This document shows positions 53,336 to 63,031 of a stretch of DNA of 64,000 nt, one piece after another. The first letter of the stretch is position 1. Each line of letters starts with the position of its first letter. The position numbers and the translations under genes were made by a program. This DNA is from Lacrimispora celerecrescens (GTDB taxonomy: Bacteria > Bacillota > Clostridia > Lachnospirales > Lachnospiraceae), in assembly GCF_000732605.1 (NCBI RefSeq), contig NZ_JPME01000010.1, forward strand, positions 352,015 to 416,014, given 5' to 3'. Under the pieces are notes generated by a model, which saw only the letters and a program-made list of their open reading frames with translations, had not been told where the DNA came from and did not search any database.

Positions 53336-53966
53336 CGTCTTCGTCTCCTTCTCCAAGTGCTTCTAACAGGGCCCGCACGTCATCTCCGAACAATACTACA
53401 TTGATACAGGGATAGATGATCATGCGGCTGTCCCCATCTAAGTCCTCTAAAATATCAAGGGGTTCCAGAATCTGATACTTTTTTAACAATGTAATTGCCC
53501 GGCGGATTTCTGTCGGTGAGGGCTGTTTCTTAAATAATCGGTAATTTCCCAGCTTTTCATGGATCTCGCTTAATGTGGTGTAGATGTTGACGCTGGTAGA
53601 AACTGCTGCCATCTGTTCATCGTAGATCAGTTTTAAGATCAGCAGATAAAGAGTGGCCAGTTTGGGAAGCTTATCCCCCACAGTGCTCTCTCCCTGGATA
53701 TAAATAATGCCCAGCTGGCTGTTTTCCAGAACAGACACTCCGCTGACTGCCAGATAGGCCCGGATAAATTCCAGATGTTTGTTGCAGATTTTAAATTCCG
53801 GGTTATAGGTAAACCGGTTGGTACGCTTATCATACTTATGCTCCAGAACAAAGGTCTGCTGAAGAAGAAGTCTCAAGCCTGCTCTTACCTCTTCCTTTTC
53901 TCCCTGTCCCAAAGCGTCAAAATATGGAATCTGGCTGATGAGGCCAGCACTTTCTTCATAGGTCAT
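53316..53966 (-). CDS. jetB: JetB/MksE-like protein (DUF4194 type)
   Basis: 216 residues. Winged-helix kite-type accessory subunit: ATLYLLILKLIYDEQMAAVSTSVNIYTTLSEIHEKLGNYRLFKKQPSPTEIRRAITLLKKYQILEPLD is the conserved core, with an acidic tail (GEGDEDDDEPEI). It bridges the SMC heads together with JetA. It overlaps jetA by four bases and jetC by about 20, so all three are translationally coupled. Confidence 0.9.
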   Translation of the reverse strand: MTYEESAGLISQIPYFDALGQGEKEEVRAGLRLLLQQTFVLEHKYDKRTNRFTYNPEFKICNKHLEFIRAYLAVSGVSVLENSQLGIIYIQGESTVGDKLPKLATLYLLILKLIYDEQMAAVSTSVNIYTTLSEIHEKLGNYRLFKKQPSPTEIRRAITLLKKYQILEPLDILEDLDGDSRMIIYPCINVVLFGDDVRALLEALGEGDEDDDEPEI

Positions 53967-55339
53967 GATTCTTTCCTCCTTACAAATACCAGCTTTGGAT
54001 AGCGGTATCTGCCGTTGTCAATGAGCTCCGTCTCCTGCTCCTCCACCTGGTACATGCTTTTCCTTCTGGTAGAGTAATCATAGGCCAGGATCAGCTTTTC
54101 AAACTCCTCAGGAGAATTAACCGTATCTTCCTTTACCTCCATACGGCCATTTTCCAGATGAGCTTCGATATAGCTTTCGATTTCCTTCCGGCTGTAGCGG
54201 CTTTTTAAGCGGTTTAAACTCAGGATCTCTTCCATGGTTAGCTCTGCAGACTCTTCCTCCGGCATCAAATTCTCTTTAAAACATGTCCTGGCCCTTCTTT
54301 TTTTATAAAGGGATTTTTCAGAGAGAATGGATACCTGGGATAAATTCATAAGGCCTCCCGCATCCTTTATGGCCTCATCCGGATCCTCTGTTTCAGACAA
54401 ATGATTTAAAAGCCTGATAACAAGCCCCTTCATGTTGTCCTCCTGATTTAACAGATAGTTAAGCCTTGTAACTGTAGCGCGGATATACCGGGAATGCTCC
54501 TTGTCCATATTGGCAATGCGGTGTTCGATATCGTCAAATCCTCTTTCGATCTGATCCAGCTTTTCCGCAATATCCGCTGCCGTCACTTTCTGGCCGCTGC
54601 GGTGGCTCATCTGCTCCAGCCATTCCGTATCTTCCCGCATGGAGCCAATCCATCGCTTAATATCATTTTTGTAAAGATAGAAATTATCCGAAGTTTTCAA
54701 CATATGGTACTTCTTTTTTACGATTTCATCCACATATCCTTCCAGATGTTCTTTCAAAAGATCCCCATATGCTTTTTTCTCCAACAGGCTTGCAAAGAAT
54801 TTGTCCATGTTGTGAAGCATGTCCTGCAAAGTCTTATTGAGCCTCTTTGTATTGATGTAAGCCGTATTCAAAAGGCTTACACCGGCCCTGGGATCATTTT
54901 TTAAAGAGAAAAGGATTGCGTAAACGTTCTGGATATAAATCTGGGTCTCATCCTCTTCATCGCTTGTAAGCTTAAAAAACGCCTCGATCATGACGGCAGC
55001 ATAATCTGGAATTACGATATTGACCGTCATGGAGGCGTAGTCATCCACTTTCCGGAGCCAGCCTGCCCTTAACAGCCAGTTTAAAACCCTGACTGCTGTC
55101 GGTTCTAAGGCATCCGCCTCATCTTCCAGCTCATCCTGCCAGATGACCAGCCGTTTTGCCGTAAAATATTCTTCTAAAACCTGTATACAGACTTCACGGC
55201 TTAAAAAGTAGTTGCTGTATTCATATTCCTCATTGATTTTTAACAAAGCTTCTATGTAGGTGGACCGGTTAATGGAACGGAACAATCCCCAGAACCGGTC
55301 CGGTATCTCATTCATTAATATCATTTGTTTCTGTCTCAT
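53963..55339 (-). CDS. jetA: JetA/MksF-like kleisin subunit (DUF5716-type)
   Basis: 458 residues. N-terminal winged helix (FWGLFRSINRSTYIEALLKINEEYEYSNYFLSREVCIQVLEEYF), a helical middle with WIGSMREDTEWLEQM, and a C-terminal winged helix (SAELTMEEILSLNRLKSRYSRKEIESYIEAHLENGRMEV). Matches the JetA family of non-type-I Wadjet systems. The first ATG touches AGGAG, and an ATG 15 bases further in is an alternative start. First gene of the jetABC operon, with its own promoter and a leader of about 145 nt. Confidence 0.87.
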   Translation of the reverse strand: MRQKQMILMNEIPDRFWGLFRSINRSTYIEALLKINEEYEYSNYFLSREVCIQVLEEYFTAKRLVIWQDELEDEADALEPTAVRVLNWLLRAGWLRKVDDYASMTVNIVIPDYAAVMIEAFFKLTSDEEDETQIYIQNVYAILFSLKNDPRAGVSLLNTAYINTKRLNKTLQDMLHNMDKFFASLLEKKAYGDLLKEHLEGYVDEIVKKKYHMLKTSDNFYLYKNDIKRWIGSMREDTEWLEQMSHRSGQKVTAADIAEKLDQIERGFDDIEHRIANMDKEHSRYIRATVTRLNYLLNQEDNMKGLVIRLLNHLSETEDPDEAIKDAGGLMNLSQVSILSEKSLYKKRRARTCFKENLMPEEESAELTMEEILSLNRLKSRYSRKEIESYIEAHLENGRMEVKEDTVNSPEEFEKLILAYDYSTRRKSMYQVEEQETELIDNGRYRYPKLVFVRRKES

Positions 55340-55490
55340 CTCCTGTTTTTTCTGCTCCTATGATTAAAACCATGAATTACCGGGCTTATCTTATAAAAGC
55401 AGACAAAAAGAAACGGCTATCTCCATTTTGACAGCCGATTGATCTTCGTTTTCACGGGTTTTTCTTTTAATCCAAGGCTTCTTTCTTTCT

Positions 55491-55519
55491 ATTATAGCAA
55501 AAATCCCTATTTCTTACAA
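55491..55519 (-). promoter_or_regulatory. promoter of jetABC
   Basis: TTGTAA (55519-55514), 17 bp, TATAAT (55496-55491) on the minus strand. The leader contains a hairpin CGGCTGTC...GATAGCCG near 55410-55435. Confidence 0.65.
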
Positions 55520-55538
55520 TAAAATTATAGAAAGGTCG

Positions 55539-55580
55539 AAAAAAGCAGCTGTTGCACGGCTCTATCCATGCATCAGCTGC
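55539..55580 (-). terminator. intrinsic terminator of ftsH
   Basis: GCAGCTG (minus, 55580 side) pairs with CAGCTGC, followed by six Ts (55544-55539). Confidence 0.85.
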
Positions 55581-55596
55581 TGATGATTCTTAATCA

Positions 55597-57582
55597 TTAA
55601 TCTTTCACATTTCCAACATCAATAACCGATTCTTTTATTTCCTTCTTTTCATCAGTCCAATCGGAAAGCTCGTCTTCCACTTCCTTAGACACTTCCCCAT
55701 TTTCAGAATCCTTATTTTCTTCCTTCGGCTCCGGAATTCCCTTTGCTTCCCGGAATATCTTCATAAATTCCTTACCGGTAATGGTCTCTCTCTCAATCAG
55801 GAATTCTGCGATTTTATCCATTACATCACGGTTTTCTGAGAGAAGGTTTTTGGCCTCTTCATATGCTTCTTTCAGCATTTTCATGACTTCATCATCTACC
55901 TGGGAAGCAGTGGCTTCCGCACAGTTCATTACCGTACGTCCGCTTAAGTACTGGTCTTCCCTGGCTGCCAGACCCATAAGGCCGAATTTCTCCGACATAC
56001 CGTACTGGGTGATCATAGCCCGTGCTACCTTGGTAGCCTGCTCAATATCATTTGCCGCACCTGTTGTAACAGTGTCAAATACGATTTCCTCTGCCGCACG
56101 GCCGGCCAGATAGCCTACCAGCATGGCATGAAGCTCTTTTCTGGAGTTTAAGAATTTTTCTTCTTCCGGCACATGCATTACGTATCCCAAAGCACCCATG
56201 GTCCTTGGTACAATGGTGATCTTCTGTACAGGTTCAGAATCCTTTTGAAGGGCGCTGACCAGGGCGTGTCCCACCTCGTGATAAGATACAATGCGGCGCT
56301 CCTCTTTGTTAAGGACACGGTCCTTTTTCTCTTTACCTACCAATACCACTTCCACAGCTTCAAATAAGTCCTTCTGCGCTACCGCATGACGACCGTTTTT
56401 CACCGCCAGGATAGCGGACTCATTGATCATGTTGGCAAGATCGGAACCAACGGCTCCTGAAGTTGCTAAAGCAATGGCATCTAAATCAACGGTTTCATCA
56501 AGAAGCACATCCCGGGCATGAACCTTTAAGATATCCACTCGGCCTTTTAAATCCGGCTTATCCACGATAATCCGACGGTCAAAACGACCCGGACGGAGAA
56601 GAGCAGGATCCAGGATTTCAGGTCGGTTGGTAGCTGCCAGAACTAAAAGTCCCTTAGAGGAATCAAACCCATCCATCTCAGAAAGCAGCTGGTTTAAGGT
56701 CTGTTCTCTCTCATCATTTCCTCCGCCAAATCTGGAATCACGGCTCTTTCCGATGGCATCTACCTCGTCAATAAAAATAATACAGGGAGCAGATTCCTGG
56801 GCTTGCTTAAATAAATCCCGGACACGGGAAGCTCCCACACCTACGAACATCTCTACAAAATCAGAACCGGACAGAGAATAAAAAGGAACATGGGCCTCTC
56901 CTGCAACCGCCTTGGCAAGCAAGGTTTTTCCCGTTCCGGGAGGTCCTACGAGAAGCGCTCCCTTAGGAAGCTTTGCACCGATCTTTGTATATTTTCCCGG
57001 ATTATGGAGGAAATCCACGATTTCAGTCAAAGATTCTTTCGCCTCATCTTCCCCCGCCACATCTTTAAAGGTGATACCTGTTTCCTTTTGTACGTAAACC
57101 TTGGCATTGCTTTTTCCAACGCCCATAAGTCCGCCGCCTCCGCCGACCCTGCGCATCATGAAGTTCAAAAGGAATCCCATGGCTGCAAACAAAAGCAGAT
57201 AACTGACAATGGTCTGAATGAAAAAGTTACCGTCACGGCGGGTCCGCAAGGTTTCCACTCCGGCAGTACGAAGGCGCTCCGCCAGATTTAAATCGTTGTC
57301 CATCCTTACCGTATAATAGGTAACGCCAGGTTTATATCCTTCCCAGGTCTTCTTTGGGTTTATGGTAATCTTCGTATCTTCTACATTAACCGACTCCACC
57401 TGTTTTTCGTCTACCATATTCATAAAGGTATCGTAACTCAGTTCTTTATTGGTCCTCGTCGTAATCGCGCCGTGCAGATAAGAGATCGCTGCTACCGCAA
57501 TAAGAAACGCGATGACCCATATGGCGATAGCCTGGGTATTCTTCGGCATCTTATTATTATTATTTTGATTCTTGTTATCCAT
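55597..57582 (-). CDS. ftsH: ATP-dependent zinc metalloprotease FtsH
   Basis: 661 residues. Membrane-anchored AAA+ protease that degrades misfolded or short-lived membrane and cytoplasmic proteins. Two N-terminal membrane segments (about 17-37 and 110-135) flank an extracytoplasmic domain. Walker A GPPGTGKT near residue 212, Walker B CIIFIDEVDAIG, SRH with arginine fingers (ATNRPEILDPALLRPGRFDR), and the zinc site YHEVGHALV near 435 (usual HEAGH). The acidic tail is longer than in many homologues. Own promoter and terminator; divergent from pyrG. Confidence 0.97.
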   Translation of the reverse strand: MDNKNQNNNNKMPKNTQAIAIWVIAFLIAVAAISYLHGAITTRTNKELSYDTFMNMVDEKQVESVNVEDTKITINPKKTWEGYKPGVTYYTVRMDNDLNLAERLRTAGVETLRTRRDGNFFIQTIVSYLLLFAAMGFLLNFMMRRVGGGGGLMGVGKSNAKVYVQKETGITFKDVAGEDEAKESLTEIVDFLHNPGKYTKIGAKLPKGALLVGPPGTGKTLLAKAVAGEAHVPFYSLSGSDFVEMFVGVGASRVRDLFKQAQESAPCIIFIDEVDAIGKSRDSRFGGGNDEREQTLNQLLSEMDGFDSSKGLLVLAATNRPEILDPALLRPGRFDRRIIVDKPDLKGRVDILKVHARDVLLDETVDLDAIALATSGAVGSDLANMINESAILAVKNGRHAVAQKDLFEAVEVVLVGKEKKDRVLNKEERRIVSYHEVGHALVSALQKDSEPVQKITIVPRTMGALGYVMHVPEEEKFLNSRKELHAMLVGYLAGRAAEEIVFDTVTTGAANDIEQATKVARAMITQYGMSEKFGLMGLAAREDQYLSGRTVMNCAEATASQVDDEVMKMLKEAYEEAKNLLSENRDVMDKIAEFLIERETITGKEFMKIFREAKGIPEPKEENKDSENGEVSKEVEDELSDWTDEKKEIKESVIDVGNVKD

Positions 57583-57633
57583 CTGTGTGAATTCTCCAAT
57601 CCGGATAGTTTCTACCCATTTTATACCTCTATC

Positions 57634-57662
57634 ATTATAGTGTCAGTCTCTCCATAAATCAA
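57634..57662 (-). promoter_or_regulatory. promoter of ftsH
   Basis: TTGATT (57662-57657), 17 bp, TATAAT (57639-57634) on the minus strand. Confidence 0.75.
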
Positions 57663-57787
57663 GAAAAGAATTATTAAATCCTTATAAACACCTGGGCTGG
57701 TTTTATTTAACAATCATGGATTTTTAACATATGAATGCCTTTTTACAAAATTTTACACTTAATATTCTTAGTTTTTTCATATGGTAC

Positions 57788-57816
57788 TGGATTTTTTCAA
57801 AGAATAGCTGTATAAT
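57788..57816 (+). promoter_or_regulatory. probable promoter of pyrG
   Basis: TGGATT (57788-57793), 17 bp, TATAAT (57811-57816); the -35 is poor. The leader is too short for the pyrG attenuator of Bacillus. Confidence 0.5.
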
Positions 57817-57865
57817 TTCTTTTTTAAAAATATTCCATACCATTACAAAAGGAGGTTACACTGTT

Positions 57866-59470
57866 ATGTCAGTGAAGTACGTGTTTGTCACCGGAGGAGT
57901 TGTGTCCGGGCTTGGCAAAGGTATTACCGCAGCATCTCTTGGACGTCTGCTTAAGGCCAGAGGCTATAAGGTCACCATGCAGAAATTTGATCCGTACATC
58001 AACATTGATCCGGGCACCATGAATCCAGTGCAGCATGGTGAGGTTTTCGTCACCGAGGACGGTGCAGAAACCGATCTCGACCTTGGCCATTACGAACGAT
58101 TTATCGACGAAAATCTGACTCAAAATTCCAACGTTACCACCGGTAAGGTCTACTGGACCGTACTGACCCGTGAACGGCGCGGGGACTTCGGGGGAGGCAC
58201 CGTACAGGTTATCCCTCACATTACCGACGAAATCAAAAGCCGCTTTCACTGCAGTAACAGCAACTCCTCTGAAACAGAGATCGCCATCATAGAAGTAGGC
58301 GGAACGGTAGGCGACATCGAAAGCCAGCCATTCCTTGAAGCGATCCGTCAATTCCAACACGAAGCAGGCCACGAAAATGTCATTCTCATCCACGTGACCC
58401 TGGTTCCATATCTAAAGGTTTCCGGCGAACTGAAAACCAAACCAACCCAGTCCAGCGTAAAAGACTTACAGGGAATGGGTATCCAGCCCGACATCATCGT
58501 ATGCCGTTCCGAACTGCCCCTTGATGACGGAATCCGAAGCAAAATCGCACAATTCTGTAACGTTCCCAAGACCCATGTACTTCAAAACCTGGATGTGGAA
58601 GTATTGTATGAACTTCCTCTTGCCATGGAAGAAGAGCATTTAGCTGAAGTCGCATGTGAAAGTTTAAACCTGCCATGCCCCAAACCAGACTTAACGGACT
58701 GGTCCTTCATGATCGATAACTGGAAGCATCCGGAAAAGGAAGTGACGGTCGCTCTGGTAGGAAAGTACATCCAGCTTCACGACGCCTATATTTCCGTAGT
58801 GGAGGCATTAAAACACGGCGGTGTTTTCCACCGGGCCAAGGTTCATATTAAATGGGTTGATTCAGAACTTGTAACCGATGATAATGCGGCCAGTTTTTTC
58901 AACGATGTAAGCGGGATTTTAGTCCCCGGCGGATTTGGCAGCCGCGGCATAGAAGGAAAGATTTCATCCATCCGTTATGCCCGGGAAAACAACATCCCGT
59001 TCCTTGGCCTCTGCCTAGGCATGCAGATGGCCATCGTGGAGTTTGCACGCCATGTGGCAGGCTTTGACGATGCTCATACCTCAGAGCTTGATGAGGAAAC
59101 CACTCACCCGGTCATCCACTTAATGCCGGACCAGAACGGCATCGAGGACATCGGAGGAACTCTGAGACTCGGCTCCTATCCCTGTGCGCTGGACAAAACC
59201 TCCAAGGCCTATGAGGTATACGGGGAAGCACTGATCCATGAACGTCACAGACACCGTTATGAGGTTAACAATGAATACCGTGAAGATCTGGAAAAAGCAG
59301 GGATGAAGCTTTCCGGTATCTCCCCGGATGGACGGATCGTGGAAATGGTGGAAATCCCATCCCACCCCTGGTTCATCGCCACCCAGGCACATCCCGAGTT
59401 TAAATCACGGCCTAACAGACCTCATCCGCTGTTCCGTGATTTCATCCGCGCAGCCATTGAAAACCGTTAA
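57866..59470 (+). CDS. pyrG: CTP synthase
   Basis: 534 residues from ATG after AAAGGAGG; the frame upstream is AT-rich noise containing the promoter. It makes CTP from UTP, ATP and glutamine. The N-terminal synthetase domain has [21 protein letters not shown] and the regulatory [18 protein letters not shown]. The C-terminal class I glutaminase domain has Cys in FLGLCLGMQ and His/Glu in [12 protein letters not shown]. Normal length. Own promoter, strong terminator. Confidence 0.97.
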   Translation: MSVKYVFVTGGVVSGLGKGITAASLGRLLKARGYKVTMQKFDPYINIDPGTMNPVQHGEVFVTEDGAETDLDLGHYERFIDENLTQNSNVTTGKVYWTVLTRERRGDFGGGTVQVIPHITDEIKSRFHCSNSNSSETEIAIIEVGGTVGDIESQPFLEAIRQFQHEAGHENVILIHVTLVPYLKVSGELKTKPTQSSVKDLQGMGIQPDIIVCRSELPLDDGIRSKIAQFCNVPKTHVLQNLDVEVLYELPLAMEEEHLAEVACESLNLPCPKPDLTDWSFMIDNWKHPEKEVTVALVGKYIQLHDAYISVVEALKHGGVFHRAKVHIKWVDSELVTDDNAASFFNDVSGILVPGGFGSRGIEGKISSIRYARENNIPFLGLCLGMQMAIVEFARHVAGFDDAHTSELDEETTHPVIHLMPDQNGIEDIGGTLRLGSYPCALDKTSKAYEVYGEALIHERHRHRYEVNNEYREDLEKAGMKLSGISPDGRIVEMVEIPSHPWFIATQAHPEFKSRPNRPHPLFRDFIRAAIENR

Positions 59471-59495
59471 ACAATCAGATTTTAAGTGAAAGCAG

Positions 59496-59540
59496 GGAGT
59501 CCGGACTCTTATCAAAGGGTCCGGACTCCTTGTTTTATTG
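59496..59540 (+). terminator. intrinsic terminator of pyrG
   Basis: GGAGTCCGGAC pairs with GTCCGGACTCC, then TTGTTTTA. Confidence 0.88.
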
Positions 59541-59587
59541 TTAAAAAAATATTTTTCTTTAAATTATTATTTTCTTTCATTTTTTTC

Positions 59588-59616
59588 TTGCACTTTTTCA
59601 ATCTTCTGTATATAAT
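59588..59616 (+). promoter_or_regulatory. promoter of the liv operon
   Basis: TTGCAC (59588-59593), 17 bp, TATAAT (59611-59616). Just downstream GTGTATCT (59627-59634) is inverted at AGATACAC (59661-59668), a possible operator or leader hairpin. Confidence 0.75.
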
Positions 59617-59687
59617 ATAATGCAACGTGTATCTGCACGAGAGACAGTTGTATTTGTATGAGATACACATAAAGGAGGATATGATTT

Positions 59688-60866
59688 ATGAAATTGAAAA
59701 AAGTATTTGCAATCACTCTTTCAGCATGTTTGAGCGCCAGCATGGTTGCCGGCTGCAGCACTGGTTCCTCATCTTCTGCCTCCGGCGGCGCAAAGGTCAT
59801 TAAGATCGGCGCGTTCGAGCCTACTACCGGAGAGAACGGAGGGGGCGGGTTACAGGAACTCCTGGGAATGCGCTACGCAAACAAGACTCATCCTACGGTT
59901 AAAATCGGCGGAGAGGAGTACAAGGTGGAACTGGTGGAAGTGGATAACAAATCCGATAAAACGGAAGCAGTCAACGCTGCACAGAAACTTGTCAGCGAAA
60001 AGGTTTCCGTTGTGCTGGGAAGCTATGGTTCCGGTGTTTCCATTGCCGCAGGACAGATATTTGCAGATGCTAAAATTCCTGCCATAGGCGCCTCCTGTAC
60101 CAACCCTCAGGTAACCCAGGGAAATGATTTCTATTTCCGGGTATGTTTCCTGGATCCGTTCCAGGGTACGGTTATGGCCAATTATGCCAATGACCACGGG
60201 GCAAAAACGGCTGCCGTCATCACCCAGTTAGGAGATGATTATTCCTCCGGCCTTGGTTCCTTCTTCAAAACAGCATTCTCAGGCTTAGGCGGCAATATTG
60301 TCAGCGAAGAGCAGTTCCAGACCAATCAGACCGACTTTAAGGCAATCCTTACAAACATCAAGGCCCAGAACCCTGACATCATCTTTGCACCATCTTCCAT
60401 TACTACGGCTCCTCTTATTATCAAGCAGGCCCGTGAACTTGGAATTACAGCTACCATCGCTGCCGGTGATACCTGGGAGAATTCCACCATCATCGAAAAC
60501 GCTGGTACTTCCGCAGAAGGCGTTGTTCTTTCTACCTTCTTTGACGAAGCAGAACCAGCCAACGAGGAAGCAGCTTCCTTCATCTCCGGTTTTAAAGCTT
60601 ACTTAAAGGAAAATAAGCAGGACGAAATCATCCCGGCTGTATCTGCACTCGGCTATGATTCTTACCTCTGCGCAATAAAGGCCATTGAAACCGCTGGCTC
60701 CGCAGACGGCTCCGCCATTCGTGATGCACTAAAGGGCGTATCCATTGACGGTGTTACCGGAAGCATTTCCTTTGATGAAAATGGGGATGCCAAGAAAGAT
60801 ATGGCGTTCATCAAGACCATTGAAAACGGCAAGTTTAAATTCTTAACAACAACTACAGTTAAATAA
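59688..60866 (+). CDS. livJ: branched-chain amino acid ABC transporter binding lipoprotein
   Basis: 392 residues after AAAGGAGG. Signal peptide with lipobox VAGC, so a membrane-anchored lipoprotein. The mature region is a periplasmic-binding-protein type I fold of the Leu/Ile/Val group (KIGAFEPTTGENGGGGLQELLGMRYA; VVLGSYGSGVSIAAGQIFADAKIPAIGASCTNPQVT; GDDYSSGLGSFFKTAF). Ligand expected: branched-chain or other amino acids. First gene of livJHMGF. Confidence 0.94.
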   Translation: MKLKKVFAITLSACLSASMVAGCSTGSSSSASGGAKVIKIGAFEPTTGENGGGGLQELLGMRYANKTHPTVKIGGEEYKVELVEVDNKSDKTEAVNAAQKLVSEKVSVVLGSYGSGVSIAAGQIFADAKIPAIGASCTNPQVTQGNDFYFRVCFLDPFQGTVMANYANDHGAKTAAVITQLGDDYSSGLGSFFKTAFSGLGGNIVSEEQFQTNQTDFKAILTNIKAQNPDIIFAPSSITTAPLIIKQARELGITATIAAGDTWENSTIIENAGTSAEGVVLSTFFDEAEPANEEAASFISGFKAYLKENKQDEIIPAVSALGYDSYLCAIKAIETAGSADGSAIRDALKGVSIDGVTGSISFDENGDAKKDMAFIKTIENGKFKFLTTTTVK

Positions 60867-60901
60867 TTTTAGATACCGTGGCAACGCAGTCATTACCAGA
60901 T

Positions 60902-60929
60902 GAGTGGGGACGTATTTCCTTCCCCACTC
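60902..60929 (+). terminator. intercistronic hairpin between livJ and livH
   Basis: GAGTGGGGA (60902-60910) pairs with TCCCCACTC (60921-60929), no T-run. Likely partial termination or mRNA protection, giving more binding protein than permease. Confidence 0.6.
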
Positions 60930-60984
60930 GTTCCATTTGCGCATATTTCATTACATACTCAACAGATAGGAGGCATCTCGCCAC

Positions 60985-61866
60985 ATGAGTCTTACAACCT
61001 TTTTACAGCAGTGCCTGACCGGTATCTCCCTAGGCGGCGCCTATGCGCTGATTGCCATCGGCTATACCCTGGTTTACGGTATCCTGCGGCTCATCAACTT
61101 CGCCCACGGCGACATCTTTATGATGGCCGGTTATTTCATGATATTTGCCATGGCAAGCTTTCCATGGTACATTTCCATTCCAGTTGTTTTACTGGTGACC
61201 GTATTATTAGGCGTATCCATCGAACGGGTAGCTTACCGCCCCTTACGCACCGCTCCCAGAATGTCCGTCATGATTTCTGCCATCGGTGTCTCCTACCTTT
61301 TGCAGAATCTGGCTACCTATCTGTTCACAGCTCTGCCAAAGGGATATCCGGAAATTCCGTTTCTAAAGAAGATCTACCAGATCGGCGGTCTTTCTGCATC
61401 CTTTGTCACATTCTTAACGCCGGTCCTGACCCTTATCATTGTTTATGGACTTATCATCCTGATCAATAAGACAAAAATCGGCATGGCCATGCGCGCGGTC
61501 GCAAAGGATTATGATACTGCTGCCCTTATGGGAATTAAAATCAACCGCATCATCACCTTTACCTTTGCCATTGGCTCTCTTTTAGCCGCCGTCGGCTCCG
61601 TGCTTTATTTTACGGACCGTATGACCGTATTCCCCTTCTCCGGCTCTCTGCCTGGCTTAAAATGCTTTGTCGCCGCAGTATTCGGCGGGATCGGCAGCAT
61701 TCCAGGCGCCGTAATCGGAGGCTTTATCCTGGGCCTTGGCGAGACCGCCCTGGTAGCTATGGGATATTCCACCTTCAGCGACGCATTTACCTTTGTTCTG
61801 TTAATCATCATTCTCCTGATCAAGCCTACGGGGCTGTTCGGCGAGAAGACGACCGATAAAGTGTGA
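60985..61866 (+). CDS. livH: branched-chain amino acid ABC permease LivH
   Basis: 293 residues, about eight membrane segments. Family sequences: TGISLGGAYALIAIGYTLVYGILRLINFAHGDIFMMAGY near the N-terminus, and the ATPase-coupling region MRAVAKDYDTAALMGIKINRIITFTFAIGS. The C-terminal GGIGSIPGAVIGGFILGLGE is typical. Its stop is followed within ten bases by livM. Confidence 0.95.
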   Translation: MSLTTFLQQCLTGISLGGAYALIAIGYTLVYGILRLINFAHGDIFMMAGYFMIFAMASFPWYISIPVVLLVTVLLGVSIERVAYRPLRTAPRMSVMISAIGVSYLLQNLATYLFTALPKGYPEIPFLKKIYQIGGLSASFVTFLTPVLTLIIVYGLIILINKTKIGMAMRAVAKDYDTAALMGIKINRIITFTFAIGSLLAAVGSVLYFTDRMTVFPFSGSLPGLKCFVAAVFGGIGSIPGAVIGGFILGLGETALVAMGYSTFSDAFTFVLLIIILLIKPTGLFGEKTTDKV

Positions 61867-61876
61867 GGTGCCCCCT

Positions 61877-63031
61877 ATGAAGAAAAATGCAGTTTCCAAA
61901 AACAAACTTTATACCCTGGCCGCTCTTCTGGTCATCATCGTACTGCTGGCTTTCTTACAGGCTAACAGTGCTCAGTACAGCTATCAGATCTCAATCCTGG
62001 AGCGAAGTGCAATCTATGCGGTAGTTGCCGTTTCCATGAACCTGCTTACCGGTTTTACGGGATTATTTTCCTTAGGCCAGGCCGGTTTCATGGCAATCGG
62101 TGCCTATACCGTAGCCATACTTACCATACCGGTTGATAGCAGAGCCAGCGTTTACTACGTTAACGGCATCTCTCCTGCTATTGCAAACTTACATTGCCCT
62201 TACTGGCTGGCCCTGATTATCGCAGGGATCCTGGCCGCAGCCCTGGCTGCCCTTATCGGCATTCCGGTTCTCCGGCTAAAAAGTGATTATCTGGCCATTG
62301 CAACCCTGGGCTTTTCCGAAATCATCCGTGCTGTCATAGCTGCTCCCCAGTTAGACCGGATCACCAATGGTTCTTATGGATTAAAAAGTATTCCCGGATT
62401 TCCCAATCTGTTTATAGCTTTTGGGCTCCCGGCCCTTTGCATCCTTTTAATGGTCCTTCTCATTAATTCCTCTTACGGACGCGCATTTAAGGCCCTCCGC
62501 GAAGATGAAGTGGCCGCTCAGGCCATGGGACTTAACTTATTCCGTTATAAGGAGCTGGCCTTTATCATCTCTTCCTTTTTCACAGGCGTAGGCGGAGGAC
62601 TTCTGGCCATATTCATGCGTTCCATTGACTCTAAGACCTTTTCCATCAACTTAACTTACGATATCCTGCTGATTGTAGTTCTTGGAGGAATCGGAAGCAT
62701 TACAGGAAGCGTCATCGGTTCCTTCCTGGTCACCGCAGGCAGGGAATGGCTTCGTTTCTTTGATAATCCTCTGGTTATCGGCGGATTTGTAGTACCTCTG
62801 TTCCGCTCCGGTTTCCGTATGGTCATCTTTTCGATTTTATTAATGATGGTGGTGCTCTTCTACCGCCGCGGAATCATGGGCAGCAACGAATTTTCGTGGG
62901 AGGGGCTTGGGCGGCTTATCCGAAGTATTCCATCCAGGATAAAGAGAAAAAGCAAAGCACAGAAGCACCCTGCGGGTATCCCTTTATGTCCAGAAAGCAT
63001 GGACGACAGTAAGAAAGGAGATAACGCATAA
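61877..63031 (+). CDS. livM: branched-chain amino acid ABC permease LivM
   Basis: 384 residues from ATG, nine bases after GAGG; a GTG at 61868 is an alternative. About nine membrane segments. Motifs: MNLLTGFTGLFSLGQAGFMAIGAY, LRLKSDYLAIATLGFSEIIR and FKALREDEVAAQAMGLNLFRYKELAF. The extended cytoplasmic tail is basic (RIKRKSKAQKHPAG). Its stop overlaps the livG start (TAATG). Confidence 0.95.
   Translation: MKKNAVSKNKLYTLAALLVIIVLLAFLQANSAQYSYQISILERSAIYAVVAVSMNLLTGFTGLFSLGQAGFMAIGAYTVAILTIPVDSRASVYYVNGISPAIANLHCPYWLALIIAGILAAALAALIGIPVLRLKSDYLAIATLGFSEIIRAVIAAPQLDRITNGSYGLKSIPGFPNLFIAFGLPALCILLMVLLINSSYGRAFKALREDEVAAQAMGLNLFRYKELAFIISSFFTGVGGGLLAIFMRSIDSKTFSINLTYDILLIVVLGGIGSITGSVIGSFLVTAGREWLRFFDNPLVIGGFVVPLFRSGFRMVIFSILLMMVVLFYRRGIMGSNEFSWEGLGRLIRSIPSRIKRKSKAQKHPAGIPLCPESMDDSKKGDNA

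Noticed and set aside
57816..57866. pyrG attenuator
   Set aside because: No hairpin with T-run in the short leader.
57869..58393. 174-codon minus-strand frame inside pyrG
   Set aside because: Antisense shadow of a highly conserved gene, no ribosome site.
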